Source: CALZBJ01 sp945619025 (GTDB lineage Bacteria > Pseudomonadota > Gammaproteobacteria > Cardiobacteriales > Wohlfahrtiimonadaceae). Taken from it: a stretch of 64,000 bases of DNA. The position numbers and the translations under genes were made by a program. The stretch is from contig CALZBJ010000001.1 in assembly GCA_945619025.1 (NCBI GenBank), positions 62,001-126,000 of the forward strand. The letters run 5' to 3'. Below the pieces are notes generated by a model. That model saw only the letters and a program-made list of their open reading frames with translations. It ran no database searches and was not told where the DNA came from. The first letter of the stretch is position 1; each line of letters opens with the position of its first letter. Below, one piece after another: positions 26,769 to 35,888 of the stretch.

Positions 26769-27707
26769 ATGGCACTACAATCATTAGACATTAAACGTCG
26801 CTCTGCGACATCGACGCCCTCACCTCAAGCTCGTGAAACTCTTGAAGTTGCAAAACTGATCGACACCACGGTTTGTATCGGGTGTAAAGCGTGTCAGGTA
26901 GCGTGTTCCGAGTGGAACGACCTGCAAGATGAAGTGGGCGAATGTGTTGGGGTTTACGATAACCCAATCGACTTATCTGACCAATCCTGGACGGTCATGC
27001 GCTTTGCTGAGCATGAAACTGTGGATGATGAGGGGGATACTACCCTTGAGTGGTTAATCCGTAAAGATGGCTGTATGCACTGTGAAGATCCGGGCTGTTT
27101 AAAAGCCTGTCCCTCACCGGGCGCAATCATTCAATACTCAAACGGTATTGTGGATTTCCATCAAGAAAACTGTATTGGATGTGGATACTGTGTAACCGGT
27201 TGTCCTTTCAATATTCCTCGCATTAGTAAAAAAGATAACAAAGCGTATAAATGTACGCTCTGTTCGGACCGTGTATCAGTAGGCCAAGAGCCTGCGTGCG
27301 TGAAATCATGCCCAACGGGTGCGATTCAATTCGGTTCTAAAGAGGATATGAAAGAGTACGCGCAAACGCGCATTAAAGACTTGACCAATCGTGGATATGA
27401 CAACGCGGGGCTTTATGACCCAGAAGGCGTTGGCGGAACGCACGTAATGTACGTTCTTCATCACAACGATAAGCCAAGCCTTTATAGCGGTCTGCCGGAT
27501 AAACCACAGATCAGTCCTCTTACCAAACTTTGGAAAGGCTTCCTCAAACCGCTTTCGACCTTTGGTATCGCGGCGTCGATCTTTACTGGATTCCTTCACT
27601 ACATCACTGTCGGCCCAAGCCGTGCAGATGACGATGAAGAGGATGCGGTAAAAGTTGATCCTAAAGCTGATAACAAAGTAATCAAGCAGTTAAACAAGGA
27701 GAAATAA
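26769..27707 (+). CDS. fdoH: Formate dehydrogenase iron-sulfur (beta) subunit
   Basis: The electron-transfer subunit linking the alpha catalytic site to the cytochrome b subunit. The 312-residue protein has four ferredoxin-type cysteine clusters: CIGCKACQVACSEW, CMHCEDPGCLKACP, CIGCGYCVTGCPFNIPR, and CTLCSDRV with ACVKSCP. A C-terminal membrane anchor (STFGIAASIFTGFLHYITVG) is followed by a short acidic/basic tail, as in FdnH. It has no signal peptide and would be exported by piggy-backing on the Tat-targeted alpha subunit. The start is 16 bp after fdoG with a strong AAGGAGGG, and fdoI begins 3 bp after the stop, so the genes form one operon. Confidence 0.96.
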   Translation: MALQSLDIKRRSATSTPSPQARETLEVAKLIDTTVCIGCKACQVACSEWNDLQDEVGECVGVYDNPIDLSDQSWTVMRFAEHETVDDEGDTTLEWLIRKDGCMHCEDPGCLKACPSPGAIIQYSNGIVDFHQENCIGCGYCVTGCPFNIPRISKKDNKAYKCTLCSDRVSVGQEPACVKSCPTGAIQFGSKEDMKEYAQTRIKDLTNRGYDNAGLYDPEGVGGTHVMYVLHHNDKPSLYSGLPDKPQISPLTKLWKGFLKPLSTFGIAASIFTGFLHYITVGPSRADDDEEDAVKVDPKADNKVIKQLNKEK

Positions 27708-27710
27708 TCC

Positions 27711-28349
27711 ATGAAACCACAACGTCTAATTCAGCGCTATAATGCAGCAGAGCGCATTAACCATTGGATTGTCGCTGCATGTTTTATTTTGTTAGCCTTA
27801 TCAGGACTTGCGTTTTTCTACCCAAGCTTCTTCTGGTTAACACAAGTATTCGGTACGCCACAAATGGCAAGAATCGTGCATCCTTTCGTGGGAGTCATCA
27901 TGTTCTTAGGTTTTGCACGCCAATTCTTCCGTTACGTTACCCGTAACGTGCCAGATATGGACGACGTAAAATGGGCACTTTCTGTGAAGAAAGTAATTCG
28001 CGGTGATCACATGCCAAACGTTGGAAAATACAACGGTGGGCAAAAAGTGATGTTCTGGGCAATGACCGTATGTCTGATCGTTCTGATTATTACAGGCGTG
28101 ATGATGTGGCAACCCTACTTTGCGAACAACTTCTCAGTGCCTGCACGCCGTATCGCAATCTTACTGCACGCATGGTCAGCGTTAATCTTAATCGCATCGA
28201 TCATCGTTCACGTATATGCGGCAATCTGGGTTAAAGGAACCATTCGCGCAATGACCGAAGGCGTCGTTACTGAAACATGGGCGAAAAAACATCACCCTAA
28301 ATGGCATGCTGAAGTGATGGAAAATCACGCAAAAGCTAGCGAAAAGTAA
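27711..28349 (+). CDS. fdoI: Formate dehydrogenase cytochrome b556 (gamma) subunit
   Basis: A four-helix diheme cytochrome b that passes electrons from FdoH to the quinone pool. The 212-residue length matches FdoI/FdnI (about 211-217). The family start RYNAAERINHWIVAACFILLALSGLAFF carries a heme-ligand His in the first helix; further membrane histidines lie in RIVHPFVGVIMFLGF and in the last helices (ILLHAWSALILIASIIVHVYAAIWVKG). It starts 3 bp after fdoH with AAGGAG inside the end of that gene. This completes the membrane complex; fdhE follows 84 bp later. Confidence 0.95.
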   Translation: MKPQRLIQRYNAAERINHWIVAACFILLALSGLAFFYPSFFWLTQVFGTPQMARIVHPFVGVIMFLGFARQFFRYVTRNVPDMDDVKWALSVKKVIRGDHMPNVGKYNGGQKVMFWAMTVCLIVLIITGVMMWQPYFANNFSVPARRIAILLHAWSALILIASIIVHVYAAIWVKGTIRAMTEGVVTETWAKKHHPKWHAEVMENHAKASEK

Positions 28350-28433
28350 CACACTCGTCATTGAAGTGAATCGAACAAATCTAATAAGCGCTCTCGCGAG
28401 ATTGCGCTTATTATTTTTTAACAAGGATAGACT

Positions 28434-29288
28434 ATGATACCTACAGGTAAAATTGAAGCCATTATTCCCGTCATGCCACCGCGTGATCAGCACTTTGCCA
28501 ATCGCATTTCAGAGCTTGAAAAGGCTCTTAAAGCGCACCCTGGTGAACCGAATCTGATCTTCTTAAAAACGCTCGTGGAAGCGGAACAAAATAGTTTCCG
28601 CAAAATGGATCAATTCACCTTTGAAACCAATGAAAAAGTGCCCTTCTTTAAGTCACTTGATCATTATGAAGAGGCGCTCAATATCGCCTTAGAGACCACG
28701 GCGCGTTTTTTGCAAGCCGATCTCATTAACGATAAGGTGAAAGCCGCCATCGACACGCTGTTATCACTCGATAATGCAACCCGTTTAAACTATTTTAAAG
28801 CGGCCCATGAGCTCAATATGGACGACGTTCCAGCGGAGTATCGCCTCTTTATTTTTAGCGCGCTGCATACGGTGTTATATAAAATTGCAACAACGCTCAA
28901 AGTGGCGGACGATTATCTTTTGCTAGATAAATCGCTCTGCCCTTGTTGTCAAAGCCCTGCGATTAGCAGCGTGATTGATGCCGACGATAATGGCCTACGC
29001 TACCTTGTCTGTTCACTGTGCGAAACCAAATGGCACCACGTGCGCAGTCAATGCACCCATTGCAAAAGCTCAAAAGATATTCAGCTCATCTCAATTGATG
29101 AGGAAGATCTTAAAGCGACTGCCGAGACGTGCGGCGAATGCAACGTTTACCTCAAACACATTGATCGCACCAAAAAAGATGATCGTTCAAAAGACCCTTT
29201 TATTGAAGATCTTTTAACGCTCGCCTTAGACCTTGCGCTCAATGAAGAGAATTTCCAACGCTTAACGGTCAACCCCTATTTAGGCTAA
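28434..29288 (+). CDS. fdhE: Formate dehydrogenase accessory protein FdhE
   Basis: FdhE is a cytoplasmic, redox-sensitive rubredoxin-like protein needed for activity of FdnGHI/FdoGHI-type enzymes. The 284-residue protein has a helical N-terminal half with the early IPVMPPRDQHFANR segment, and a C-terminal half with four CxxC pairs (CPCC, CSLC, CTHC, CGEC) suited to binding iron. AAGGAT lies before the ATG. Its place directly after fdoGHI is the same arrangement as fdoGHI-fdhE in E. coli. The fdhD sulfurtransferase gene also needed for such enzymes is not in the window. Confidence 0.94.
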   Translation: MIPTGKIEAIIPVMPPRDQHFANRISELEKALKAHPGEPNLIFLKTLVEAEQNSFRKMDQFTFETNEKVPFFKSLDHYEEALNIALETTARFLQADLINDKVKAAIDTLLSLDNATRLNYFKAAHELNMDDVPAEYRLFIFSALHTVLYKIATTLKVADDYLLLDKSLCPCCQSPAISSVIDADDNGLRYLVCSLCETKWHHVRSQCTHCKSSKDIQLISIDEEDLKATAETCGECNVYLKHIDRTKKDDRSKDPFIEDLLTLALDLALNEENFQRLTVNPYLG

Positions 29289-29813
29289 TTCGCCACGATC
29301 ATTCACATGATAAAAATCCATCCGTGGATAAGGTAATGTAGATCAACTAAGCTCGATTCTTTTATTTGAGTCCCATGATTTAATTTGTCCGCATTGTGCG
29401 ATCAATCCGCCCTCTTATGAGAAAGACTTGATTAAATGATGCAAACATAAATCGATGGTTAATTTCAATAATCGGTATGATTGGCCCGCTCAATGCGGCA
29501 CTTTCAAACACCTTTATTAAGACCTCTATCTAGCTGTATTTCAATAAAAATACGTTATTTAAGAGGTCTTTTTTTATAACTATCTTTTATATTCACTTCT
29601 TTCGCACATCCCTCCTCTATCCTCTCTCTTCCTGATTGTTTTTGACACTCTTTGTCAAAATTGCGCAACAATCTACCAATTCATATAACCCAGATGCCAA
29701 CCTTTTAAAACAAAAACTTACATTTAGTTACATTAATTTAATTGTTACTATGAAGTAGAGATATCATTTTGGTTACATCTTATGCAATGTAAGATAAAGG
29801 AAGACACACGATT
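29289..29813. other. Intergenic region upstream of the tandem autotransporters
   Basis: About 525 bp, the AT-rich boundary between the fdo operon and the accessory cluster. It holds a terminator at 29519-29575, a dyad at 29640-29660 (TTTGACA / TGTCAAA with a five-base spacer) that could be an operator, and repeated TTACAT motifs at 29718-29733. Its last 30 bases are duplicated ahead of the second autotransporter. No convincing -35/-10 pair was found. Confidence 0.5.
29519..29576 (+). terminator. Terminator downstream of fdhE
   Basis: AAGACCTCT pairs with AGAGGTCTT, which is followed by a run of seven T residues. The 33-base loop contains its own small hairpin (GTATTT / AAATAC). It is 230 bp beyond the fdhE stop and 240 bp before the first autotransporter, so it insulates the two units. 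Confidence 0.8.
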
Positions 29814-29884
29814 ATGAACCACAACAAAAAACGCTTATATCTACTTATGAGCGCAATCTTAGCAGGTGGAATCGTCTATGCAGC
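29782..29884 (+). repeat. 5' direct repeat, copy 1 (leader and signal-peptide region of autotransporter 1)
   Basis: The stretch from about 30 bases ahead of the ATG through the signal-peptide codons is nearly identical to 32251-32353, including the unusual AAAGGAAGACACACGATT ahead of the start. Both genes therefore share translation-initiation and secretion signals as well as their barrels. Confidence 0.85.
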
Positions 29885-32189
29885 CCCTGCAACGTCAACC
29901 GTTCGAGATCTGCAGGAGTTAATCGATGCTAAAGGCGTGATTGAAACATCTGATACTGCTGCTTTACGCATTAAAGATACAAAATTATTTAAGTATGATG
30001 GCGTTGTCGATATCACACATACACTTAAAAACTACCCTGATGACGGAACTATTAGAAGTTTAATTGTAGAAAACTCAGATGCAAGTTTTAAACAATTGAT
30101 TTATACAGTAGATGACAACGGCACATCAACGAATAAAACTATTGATGGTATTTTTGTTAACACCGGAACCATTGAGGATCATTCATTTAATGGATCTCGT
30201 ATAACCATCGGTAAAAATTCGACTGTTAACATCACAGGAAATGCGGGCAAGTGGCTTATCGGACTGCAAGTATTAGGTGCAACTGAGCTATATAACACTG
30301 GAACTGGAAGCATTTTTGAAGCTAATGTTGGAGACAACTCTATATTTAACATCAAAAACTTAGGCGAAGGCAAAGCACAAGGCATACAGGCACATAATAC
30401 AGGTGCCACTATCAATCTTGGAGAAAACACTAGGATTCATACCTCTGCTAATACAAAAGATAGCGAGGCATTAGGTTCAAGCTATGGAGGAACTGTAATT
30501 GCAAAGAGAGGATTAAACATCCTAGCAGAATCCACCGCCGGCAAAGCATATGCTGTCTATGCGTGGCATCCCAATAATAATACTCAAGACATGCACCACT
30601 CTAAAGTTATTTTAAATGGGGGCTCGATACAAGCACGATCAGATGATCCTTCAAAAAGTGCATATTCCCTATATGTATGGGATGGTGGAAACATCATAGG
30701 TAAATCAGGGAAATACACCTTAAATGGTCGTATTACTGCTTTTTCTGGTGAAAAGGGTGGCGATGCTTATATCGATATGTCGTTTGAGCCAGGCTCGACT
30801 ATTACTGGAGACTCTTATTACAGCGGTGGGAGCGAAATCAATTTCGACATGAAAGGTACAACCTGGAATATCACTGAGTATTCTAATATCAACAATCTTA
30901 CCTTTAGCGATGATGATTCAGTCATTAATTTTGTGGATAACGATTATACCACTCTTGAAATTGAAAACCTCACTGGTAATGGTGGGCTTTTTAATCTCCG
31001 CTCCTCCATTGCAGAAGATGACGGAGATTACCTCTACATTATAAATGGGAGTGGAAAGCATAAACTTGGCGTAATAGATTCCGGTGTTGAGATCACTAAA
31101 CCGGATGAAATAGAATTTCCTCTCGTAACGGATGAAAGTGGCAATACCCTTTTTACCCTCGCGAAAGTAGACGGGACAAACATCAATGCAGTGGATGGCG
31201 GTACCTACCTATTCTATCTTCATGATCGTGATGAGAACGGTAAAAAAATCTGGTATTTAAATGCTAAAGAAGAGATAACTACCCCTTCGAGCGATGCGAT
31301 CATTAGTTTAGCGAGCGCGCCACAACTGATTATGGCAAACGAGATGAATAATCTTCGCTTTCGCAAAGGAAGCGTAAAAGCCAACGCGGAAAGCGCCGGC
31401 GTTTGGGGGCGTGTTATTGGGGACTCCACTAAAATTAAGGAAGGCCCTGCCCACTTTGATCTTGAACAGATGGGCTTAGAAATTGGGGCAGATACTCTGT
31501 TGACGCTCGATTCGGGATCACTTCTTCTTGGCGGAATGGCGAACTATAGCTGGTCCGATGTGAAACATCATCGCGGCGGCAAAAGTAAGGTCGATAGCTA
31601 CTCATTAGGGCTGTACGCAACCTACTTTTTTGACAACGGTTTTTATCTTGATGGGGTTTTAAAATATAACCATTTTGATAATGACCTTCGCGCTCGCTCA
31701 ACCCAAGGTGACATTGTCTCAAGTAACTATTCGCAACACGGGTATGGGCTCTCGCTTGAAGCCGGCTACGATTGGGATTTAGGCAACAATCTCTGGATTG
31801 AGCCTTACGGGAAGCTCAGTTATATCAACGTCAATAGCAAAGACATTAAACTTAGTAACGGTATGGAAGCCCATATCGGCTCGCACGATTCCCTCACAAG
31901 TGAACTGGGCTTTAGCTTCGGGAAAGATTTTAATCTCGAAAATAGCACCATTTTCTCACCCTATGTGAAATTTGCGTGGAACCACGAATTTATCGATGAC
32001 AATAAAGTCCGCATTAATAATCGCCATGATTTTGTGAATGATTTCTCAGGCGATCACATCAAAGCCGGTGTCGGTTTTAACGCAAAAATCCAAGATAATT
32101 TATCCCTCTTTGGTGAAGTGAATTATCGCTCAGGCAGCTATATCGATGATTCCGTCCAAGCGAACTTTGGGATCCGTTATAACTTCTAA
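29814..32189 (+). CDS. Autotransporter (type Va secretion), tandem copy 1
   Basis: A 791-residue outer-membrane autotransporter. A signal peptide (LYLLMSAILAGGIVYAAPA) is followed by a beta-helix-like passenger of about 470 residues rich in Gly, Asn, Thr and Ser, with repeated NxTI..L and NSTxN-type rungs. The C-terminal translocator barrel (about residues 495-791) ends in ANFGIRYNF, with the terminal Phe needed for Bam recognition. No protease or lipase catalytic motif was recognised in the passenger, so adhesion or autoaggregation is the default guess. The barrel is about 97% identical in protein to copy 2, while the passengers differ strongly. AAAGGAA lies about 12 bases before the ATG. 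TamB, encoded upstream, could aid its assembly. Confidence 0.88.
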   Translation: MNHNKKRLYLLMSAILAGGIVYAAPATSTVRDLQELIDAKGVIETSDTAALRIKDTKLFKYDGVVDITHTLKNYPDDGTIRSLIVENSDASFKQLIYTVDDNGTSTNKTIDGIFVNTGTIEDHSFNGSRITIGKNSTVNITGNAGKWLIGLQVLGATELYNTGTGSIFEANVGDNSIFNIKNLGEGKAQGIQAHNTGATINLGENTRIHTSANTKDSEALGSSYGGTVIAKRGLNILAESTAGKAYAVYAWHPNNNTQDMHHSKVILNGGSIQARSDDPSKSAYSLYVWDGGNIIGKSGKYTLNGRITAFSGEKGGDAYIDMSFEPGSTITGDSYYSGGSEINFDMKGTTWNITEYSNINNLTFSDDDSVINFVDNDYTTLEIENLTGNGGLFNLRSSIAEDDGDYLYIINGSGKHKLGVIDSGVEITKPDEIEFPLVTDESGNTLFTLAKVDGTNINAVDGGTYLFYLHDRDENGKKIWYLNAKEEITTPSSDAIISLASAPQLIMANEMNNLRFRKGSVKANAESAGVWGRVIGDSTKIKEGPAHFDLEQMGLEIGADTLLTLDSGSLLLGGMANYSWSDVKHHRGGKSKVDSYSLGLYATYFFDNGFYLDGVLKYNHFDNDLRARSTQGDIVSSNYSQHGYGLSLEAGYDWDLGNNLWIEPYGKLSYINVNSKDIKLSNGMEAHIGSHDSLTSELGFSFGKDFNLENSTIFSPYVKFAWNHEFIDDNKVRINNRHDFVNDFSGDHIKAGVGFNAKIQDNLSLFGEVNYRSGSYIDDSVQANFGIRYNF
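31293..32189 (+). repeat. 3' direct repeat, copy 1 (autotransporter barrel coding region)
   Basis: This 897-base segment encodes the translocator barrel and aligns without gaps to 33804-34700. By eye only about ten amino-acid substitutions separate the two copies over 298 residues, and most codons are identical. The similarity is far higher than in the adjacent passenger regions. Confidence 0.9.
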
Positions 32190-32250
32190 CGACACGGCGA
32201 CCAAGCAATAACCAAGCAAGATATCTCTTATTTACCCTTACACTCAAAAT

Positions 32251-32353
32251 ATGCAACGTAAGTTAAAGGAAGACACACGATTATGAACCACAACAAAAAA
32301 CGCTTATACCTACTCATGAGTGCAATTCTCGCGGGTGGAATTGTCTATGCAAC
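32251..32353 (+). repeat. 5' direct repeat, copy 2 (leader and signal-peptide region of autotransporter 2)
   Basis: Near-identical counterpart of 29782-29884, offset by 2469 bases. It restores the leader, the SD region and the signal peptide of the second gene. Confidence 0.85.
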
Positions 32354-34700
32354 TCCTGCAACATCAACGATCGAATATCGGCAGGAGTTAATCGATGCTA
32401 AAGGCGTTCTTGAAACATCTGATGTAAATGCTTTCTATATTGTAGACACACCATCATTTGCCTATAATGGTTCAGTTAAAATCAAACATTCGATTCAAGA
32501 CTATGAAAGATTTGGGCTCGAAAGCTTAGTCTCTATCAATTCAGATATATACCTGAATCAATTGGACTACACATTGGATGGAAATAACACGGAAACTGAG
32601 AATTATATTGCTGCTATCTCCGTTTACACTGGCTCCTTTGAACCATATTCATTTAATGGTTCGCGCACAACCATCGGTGAAAATTCAAATGTTAATGCCG
32701 TAGGGAATGCCAGTAAATGGATTACAGGGTTGGAAGTCTTAGGCGACGACGACCTCTACGATAGAGGGGAAGAATTTCTTATCGAAGCCAATATTGGCGA
32801 TAACTCGACCATTAATGTGACCAATCTCGGAGCCGGTGATGCTGAAGGTGTCGAGTCTCAAGTCTCTCTTGCAAACATTAAACTTGGGGAAAATATCTCA
32901 ATTCATACCAAAGCTAACGGAGAGAGTGAAGCGATTGGTTCAAGATTTGGCGGTACTGTAATTGCAAAGCAAGGGTTAAAGGTTTTAGCAGAATCCACTC
33001 AAGATAACGCTTATGCAGTTAATGCTCGACACCCTGATAATAATACAAATATGAATCACTCTACTGTGATTTTAAACGGTGCAACGCTACAGGCCCGAGT
33101 TGACGATCCTTCAAAGAATGCTCTTTCTCTATATGCTAAAAATGCCGCTAAGATCATTGGTCAGTCCGGAAAATATCATTTGGAAGGTGACATTGTCGCG
33201 CTTTCTGATACAGAGGGTGACGCTTATATCGATATCTCATTTGAACCAGATTCAACTATTGCCGGGGGCTCTTATTACAGCAATGGGAGTGAAGTCAACT
33301 TCGATATGAAAGGGACAACTTGGGATATCAATCAATACTCCAAAGTCAAAAACCTCACCTTTAATGATGAAAATTCGGTGATTAATTTCGTAGCTGATGA
33401 TTATACACTTCTGGAAATTGATACCCTTGCTGGTAATGGCGGGCTTTTTAATCTCCGTACCTCCATTGCAGAGGGTAAAGGGGATTACATCATAATTACC
33501 GAAGGGAGTGGTAGCCATAAACTTGGCGTAAAAGACTCGGGTGTTGAAATCACTAAGCCAGAAGAAACCACGCTTGATCTTGTGAGTGACTACAGCGGTG
33601 ACGCAACCTTTAATTTAGCTAAAATTGATGGAGTCAGCATTGATGCCGTCGATGGCGGTACCTATCTTTACTATCTTCATGATCGCGATGAAAATGGTGA
33701 GAAAACTTGGTATTTAAGTGCTGAAAAACAAATCGATCCCGATCCAACGGATCCAAATCCGATCGATCCTACCCCGCCAATCCTCGAAACAACGCCATCA
33801 ACGGATGCGGTGATTAGTTTAGCAAGCGCTCCACAACTGATTATGGCAAACGAGATGAATAATCTTCGCTTTCGTAAAGGAAGCGTAAAAGCCAATGCGG
33901 AAAGCGCCGGCGTTTGGGGCCGTGTTATTGGGGACTCCACTAAAATTAAGGAAGGCCCTGCCCACTTTGATCTTGAACAGATGGGCTTAGAAATTGGGGC
34001 AGATACCGTGTTAACGCTCGATTCTGGCTCACTTCTTCTTGGTGGAATGGCGAACTATAGCTGGTCCGATGTGAAACATCATCGCGGCGGTAAAAGTAAG
34101 GTCGATAGTTATTCATTAGGACTGTACGCAACCTACTTTTTCGATAACGGTTTTTATCTTGATGGGGTTTTAAAATATAACCATTTTGATAATGAACTTC
34201 GCGCCCGTTCAACCCAAGGCGACATCGTATCAAGCGACTATTCGCAACACGGGTATGGACTCTCACTTGAAGCCGGATACGATTGGGATTTAGGCAACAA
34301 TCTCTGGATTGAGCCTTACGGGAAACTCAGTTATATCAGCGTAAACAGTAAAGATATTAAACTCAGTAACGGCATGGAAGCGCATATCGACTCGCACAAC
34401 TCCCTCACAAGCGAGTTAGGCTTTAGCTTCGGGAAAGATTTTAATCTCAAAAATAGTACCATTTTTTCACCCTATGTGAAATTTGCGTGGAACCACGAAT
34501 TTATCGATGACAATAAAGTCCGCATTAATAATCGCCATGATTTTGTGAATGATTTCTCAGGCGATCACATCAAAGCCGGTGTCGGTTTTAACGCAAAAAT
34601 CCAAGATGATTTATCGCTTTTTGGTGAAGTGAATTATCGCTCAGGAAGCTATATCGATGATTCCATCCAAGCGAACTTTGGAATCCGTTATAACTTCTAA
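32283..34700 (+). CDS. Autotransporter (type Va secretion), tandem copy 2
   Basis: An 805-residue paralogue of the preceding gene, 93 bp downstream. It has the same signal peptide, a passenger aligned in layout but with many substitutions, and an almost identical barrel ending ANFGIRYNF. Just before the barrel it carries an Asp/Pro-rich linker (about residues 484-504, DPDPTDPNPIDPTPP) absent from copy 1. This is likely an extended spacer between passenger and barrel, encoded by repeated GATCC units. The passenger keeps beta-helix rungs such as SFNGSRTTIGENSNVNAVGN. No catalytic motif was seen. It could be cotranscribed with copy 1, since no terminator lies between them; a terminator follows at 34735. 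Confidence 0.88.
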   Translation: MNHNKKRLYLLMSAILAGGIVYATPATSTIEYRQELIDAKGVLETSDVNAFYIVDTPSFAYNGSVKIKHSIQDYERFGLESLVSINSDIYLNQLDYTLDGNNTETENYIAAISVYTGSFEPYSFNGSRTTIGENSNVNAVGNASKWITGLEVLGDDDLYDRGEEFLIEANIGDNSTINVTNLGAGDAEGVESQVSLANIKLGENISIHTKANGESEAIGSRFGGTVIAKQGLKVLAESTQDNAYAVNARHPDNNTNMNHSTVILNGATLQARVDDPSKNALSLYAKNAAKIIGQSGKYHLEGDIVALSDTEGDAYIDISFEPDSTIAGGSYYSNGSEVNFDMKGTTWDINQYSKVKNLTFNDENSVINFVADDYTLLEIDTLAGNGGLFNLRTSIAEGKGDYIIITEGSGSHKLGVKDSGVEITKPEETTLDLVSDYSGDATFNLAKIDGVSIDAVDGGTYLYYLHDRDENGEKTWYLSAEKQIDPDPTDPNPIDPTPPILETTPSTDAVISLASAPQLIMANEMNNLRFRKGSVKANAESAGVWGRVIGDSTKIKEGPAHFDLEQMGLEIGADTVLTLDSGSLLLGGMANYSWSDVKHHRGGKSKVDSYSLGLYATYFFDNGFYLDGVLKYNHFDNELRARSTQGDIVSSDYSQHGYGLSLEAGYDWDLGNNLWIEPYGKLSYISVNSKDIKLSNGMEAHIDSHNSLTSELGFSFGKDFNLKNSTIFSPYVKFAWNHEFIDDNKVRINNRHDFVNDFSGDHIKAGVGFNAKIQDDLSLFGEVNYRSGSYIDDSIQANFGIRYNF
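33804..34700 (+). repeat. 3' direct repeat, copy 2 (autotransporter barrel coding region)
   Basis: Counterpart of 31293-32189, the same length of 897 bases. The abrupt change from diverged passenger to near-identical barrel at about 33800 marks a probable gene-conversion or recombination boundary. Confidence 0.9.
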
Positions 34701-34734
34701 CGCGCCATCATAAAACGCAATCATTTAATCATCC

Positions 34735-34768
34735 ATGCCCCGACTTTTAATGTTGGGGCATTTTTATT
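34735..34768 (+). terminator. Terminator after the tandem autotransporters
   Basis: ATGCCCCGAC pairs with GTTGGGGCAT (two G-T wobbles) around a 7-base loop and is followed by TTTTATT. It lies 35 bp after the stop of the second autotransporter. Confidence 0.88.
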
Positions 34769-34906
34769 ACCAATCCCTATTATTATCAACTGCTTATTGA
34801 AAATAATAATAAATCATTATATAAAAATGCATTTAGTGATAACATGTCACGATATTTTTTTAAAACCACAAATAAATCAATTTATTGCAAAAAATGAGGA
34901 TATGGC

Positions 34907-35839
34907 ATGAAAAAAATCATTGCAGCAGGACTTCTAAGCGTCCTTTTAGTCGGATGTGGCGAACACGATGAAGAGTACTTCTTTAAACATCAAGACAAAG
35001 CTGAAACAAAACTGAAGTTGTGTGAAGAAAAAGTCTACGCTGCCATCGAAAAAAACGATGAAAAAGCATATGAAAAAGTATTCAATGACAAAGAGTGTCA
35101 TGCAGCCGAGGCTGCCCTTAAAAAGCAGCGTAGGCTCGATTATGAGAAAGAAATTGCGGAACGAGAACTTAAAAAACAACGTGAAGAAGAGGCACGCTTA
35201 AAAGAGATTGCAACCGAAAAAGCGGCGATTCTTAAACAACATCAAAATGCCACCTGGCAAACAACCATTTCTGAATACCTCAAAATAGAGTGTAAACAAG
35301 GATTCATGCAAGCACCTACTCCCTCTTGCGTTGCTTGGAAAGAAATCTATGATGACGCGGTCACTGTTGGAAAAACAGAGTTATCGCAATTTTCATTCAG
35401 TGAATTAAAAAAGAAAGAAAGTGAATTTTGTAATCTTGATAAGCGCAATGGCTCAGTCTGTTCTGTCTGGGAAACTGCTACAAACGAGCAAGGCAAAGCT
35501 GAGTTAGATGGTTTAGATCTCTTCGCAATCGAGAATAAAAAAGCCGATTACTGTGAAGATAGTGGCTACTCAACAAACTGCCGTGTTTGGACGAAAGAGT
35601 GGGATCAGAAAAGCGAAGAGTTAATTAAACATTTCATAAATGAGGATGAAGTTTTTGTCAAAACTTATAATAGTTGCCTAACTGAAATTGAGAAAATTCG
35701 TCAATCCAATGGTAGTTGGGATGAAAGACATAACGGAGAATCAACCATTCGAAAAAGCAGCCCTTGCCTACAAGCTGAGCGCGCTTATAGTCGCCGCGGC
35801 ATGGGATATGACCCATATAAACGCTTCATCGCAGAATAG
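34907..35839 (+). CDS. Lipoprotein with EexN-like N-terminus, coiled coil and Cys-containing repeats
   Basis: A 310-residue predicted lipoprotein. The signal peptide ends in a lipobox LLVGC (Cys17). Residues 18-65 (DEEYFFKHQDKAETKLKLC and NDKECHAAEAALKKQ) resemble the short EexN entry-exclusion lipoproteins. Next comes a charged coiled coil (about 65-115) rich in Lys, Glu and Arg. Residues about 120-245 then form three imperfect repeats of roughly 40 residues, each with two Cys and a C-x-AW/VW core (SCVAWKE, VCSVWET, NCRVWTK). The Cys spacing suggests disulfides in an extracytoplasmic domain. It is AT-richer and simpler in sequence than neighbouring housekeeping genes. The function is unknown; adhesion, surface exclusion or a link with the adjacent autotransporters are all speculative. 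Confidence 0.7.
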   Translation: MKKIIAAGLLSVLLVGCGEHDEEYFFKHQDKAETKLKLCEEKVYAAIEKNDEKAYEKVFNDKECHAAEAALKKQRRLDYEKEIAERELKKQREEEARLKEIATEKAAILKQHQNATWQTTISEYLKIECKQGFMQAPTPSCVAWKEIYDDAVTVGKTELSQFSFSELKKKESEFCNLDKRNGSVCSVWETATNEQGKAELDGLDLFAIENKKADYCEDSGYSTNCRVWTKEWDQKSEELIKHFINEDEVFVKTYNSCLTEIEKIRQSNGSWDERHNGESTIRKSSPCLQAERAYSRRGMGYDPYKRFIAE

Positions 35840-35888
35840 TGATTTTTTAACATCCTATTAACTCAAGATTACACATGATATAACCTAC

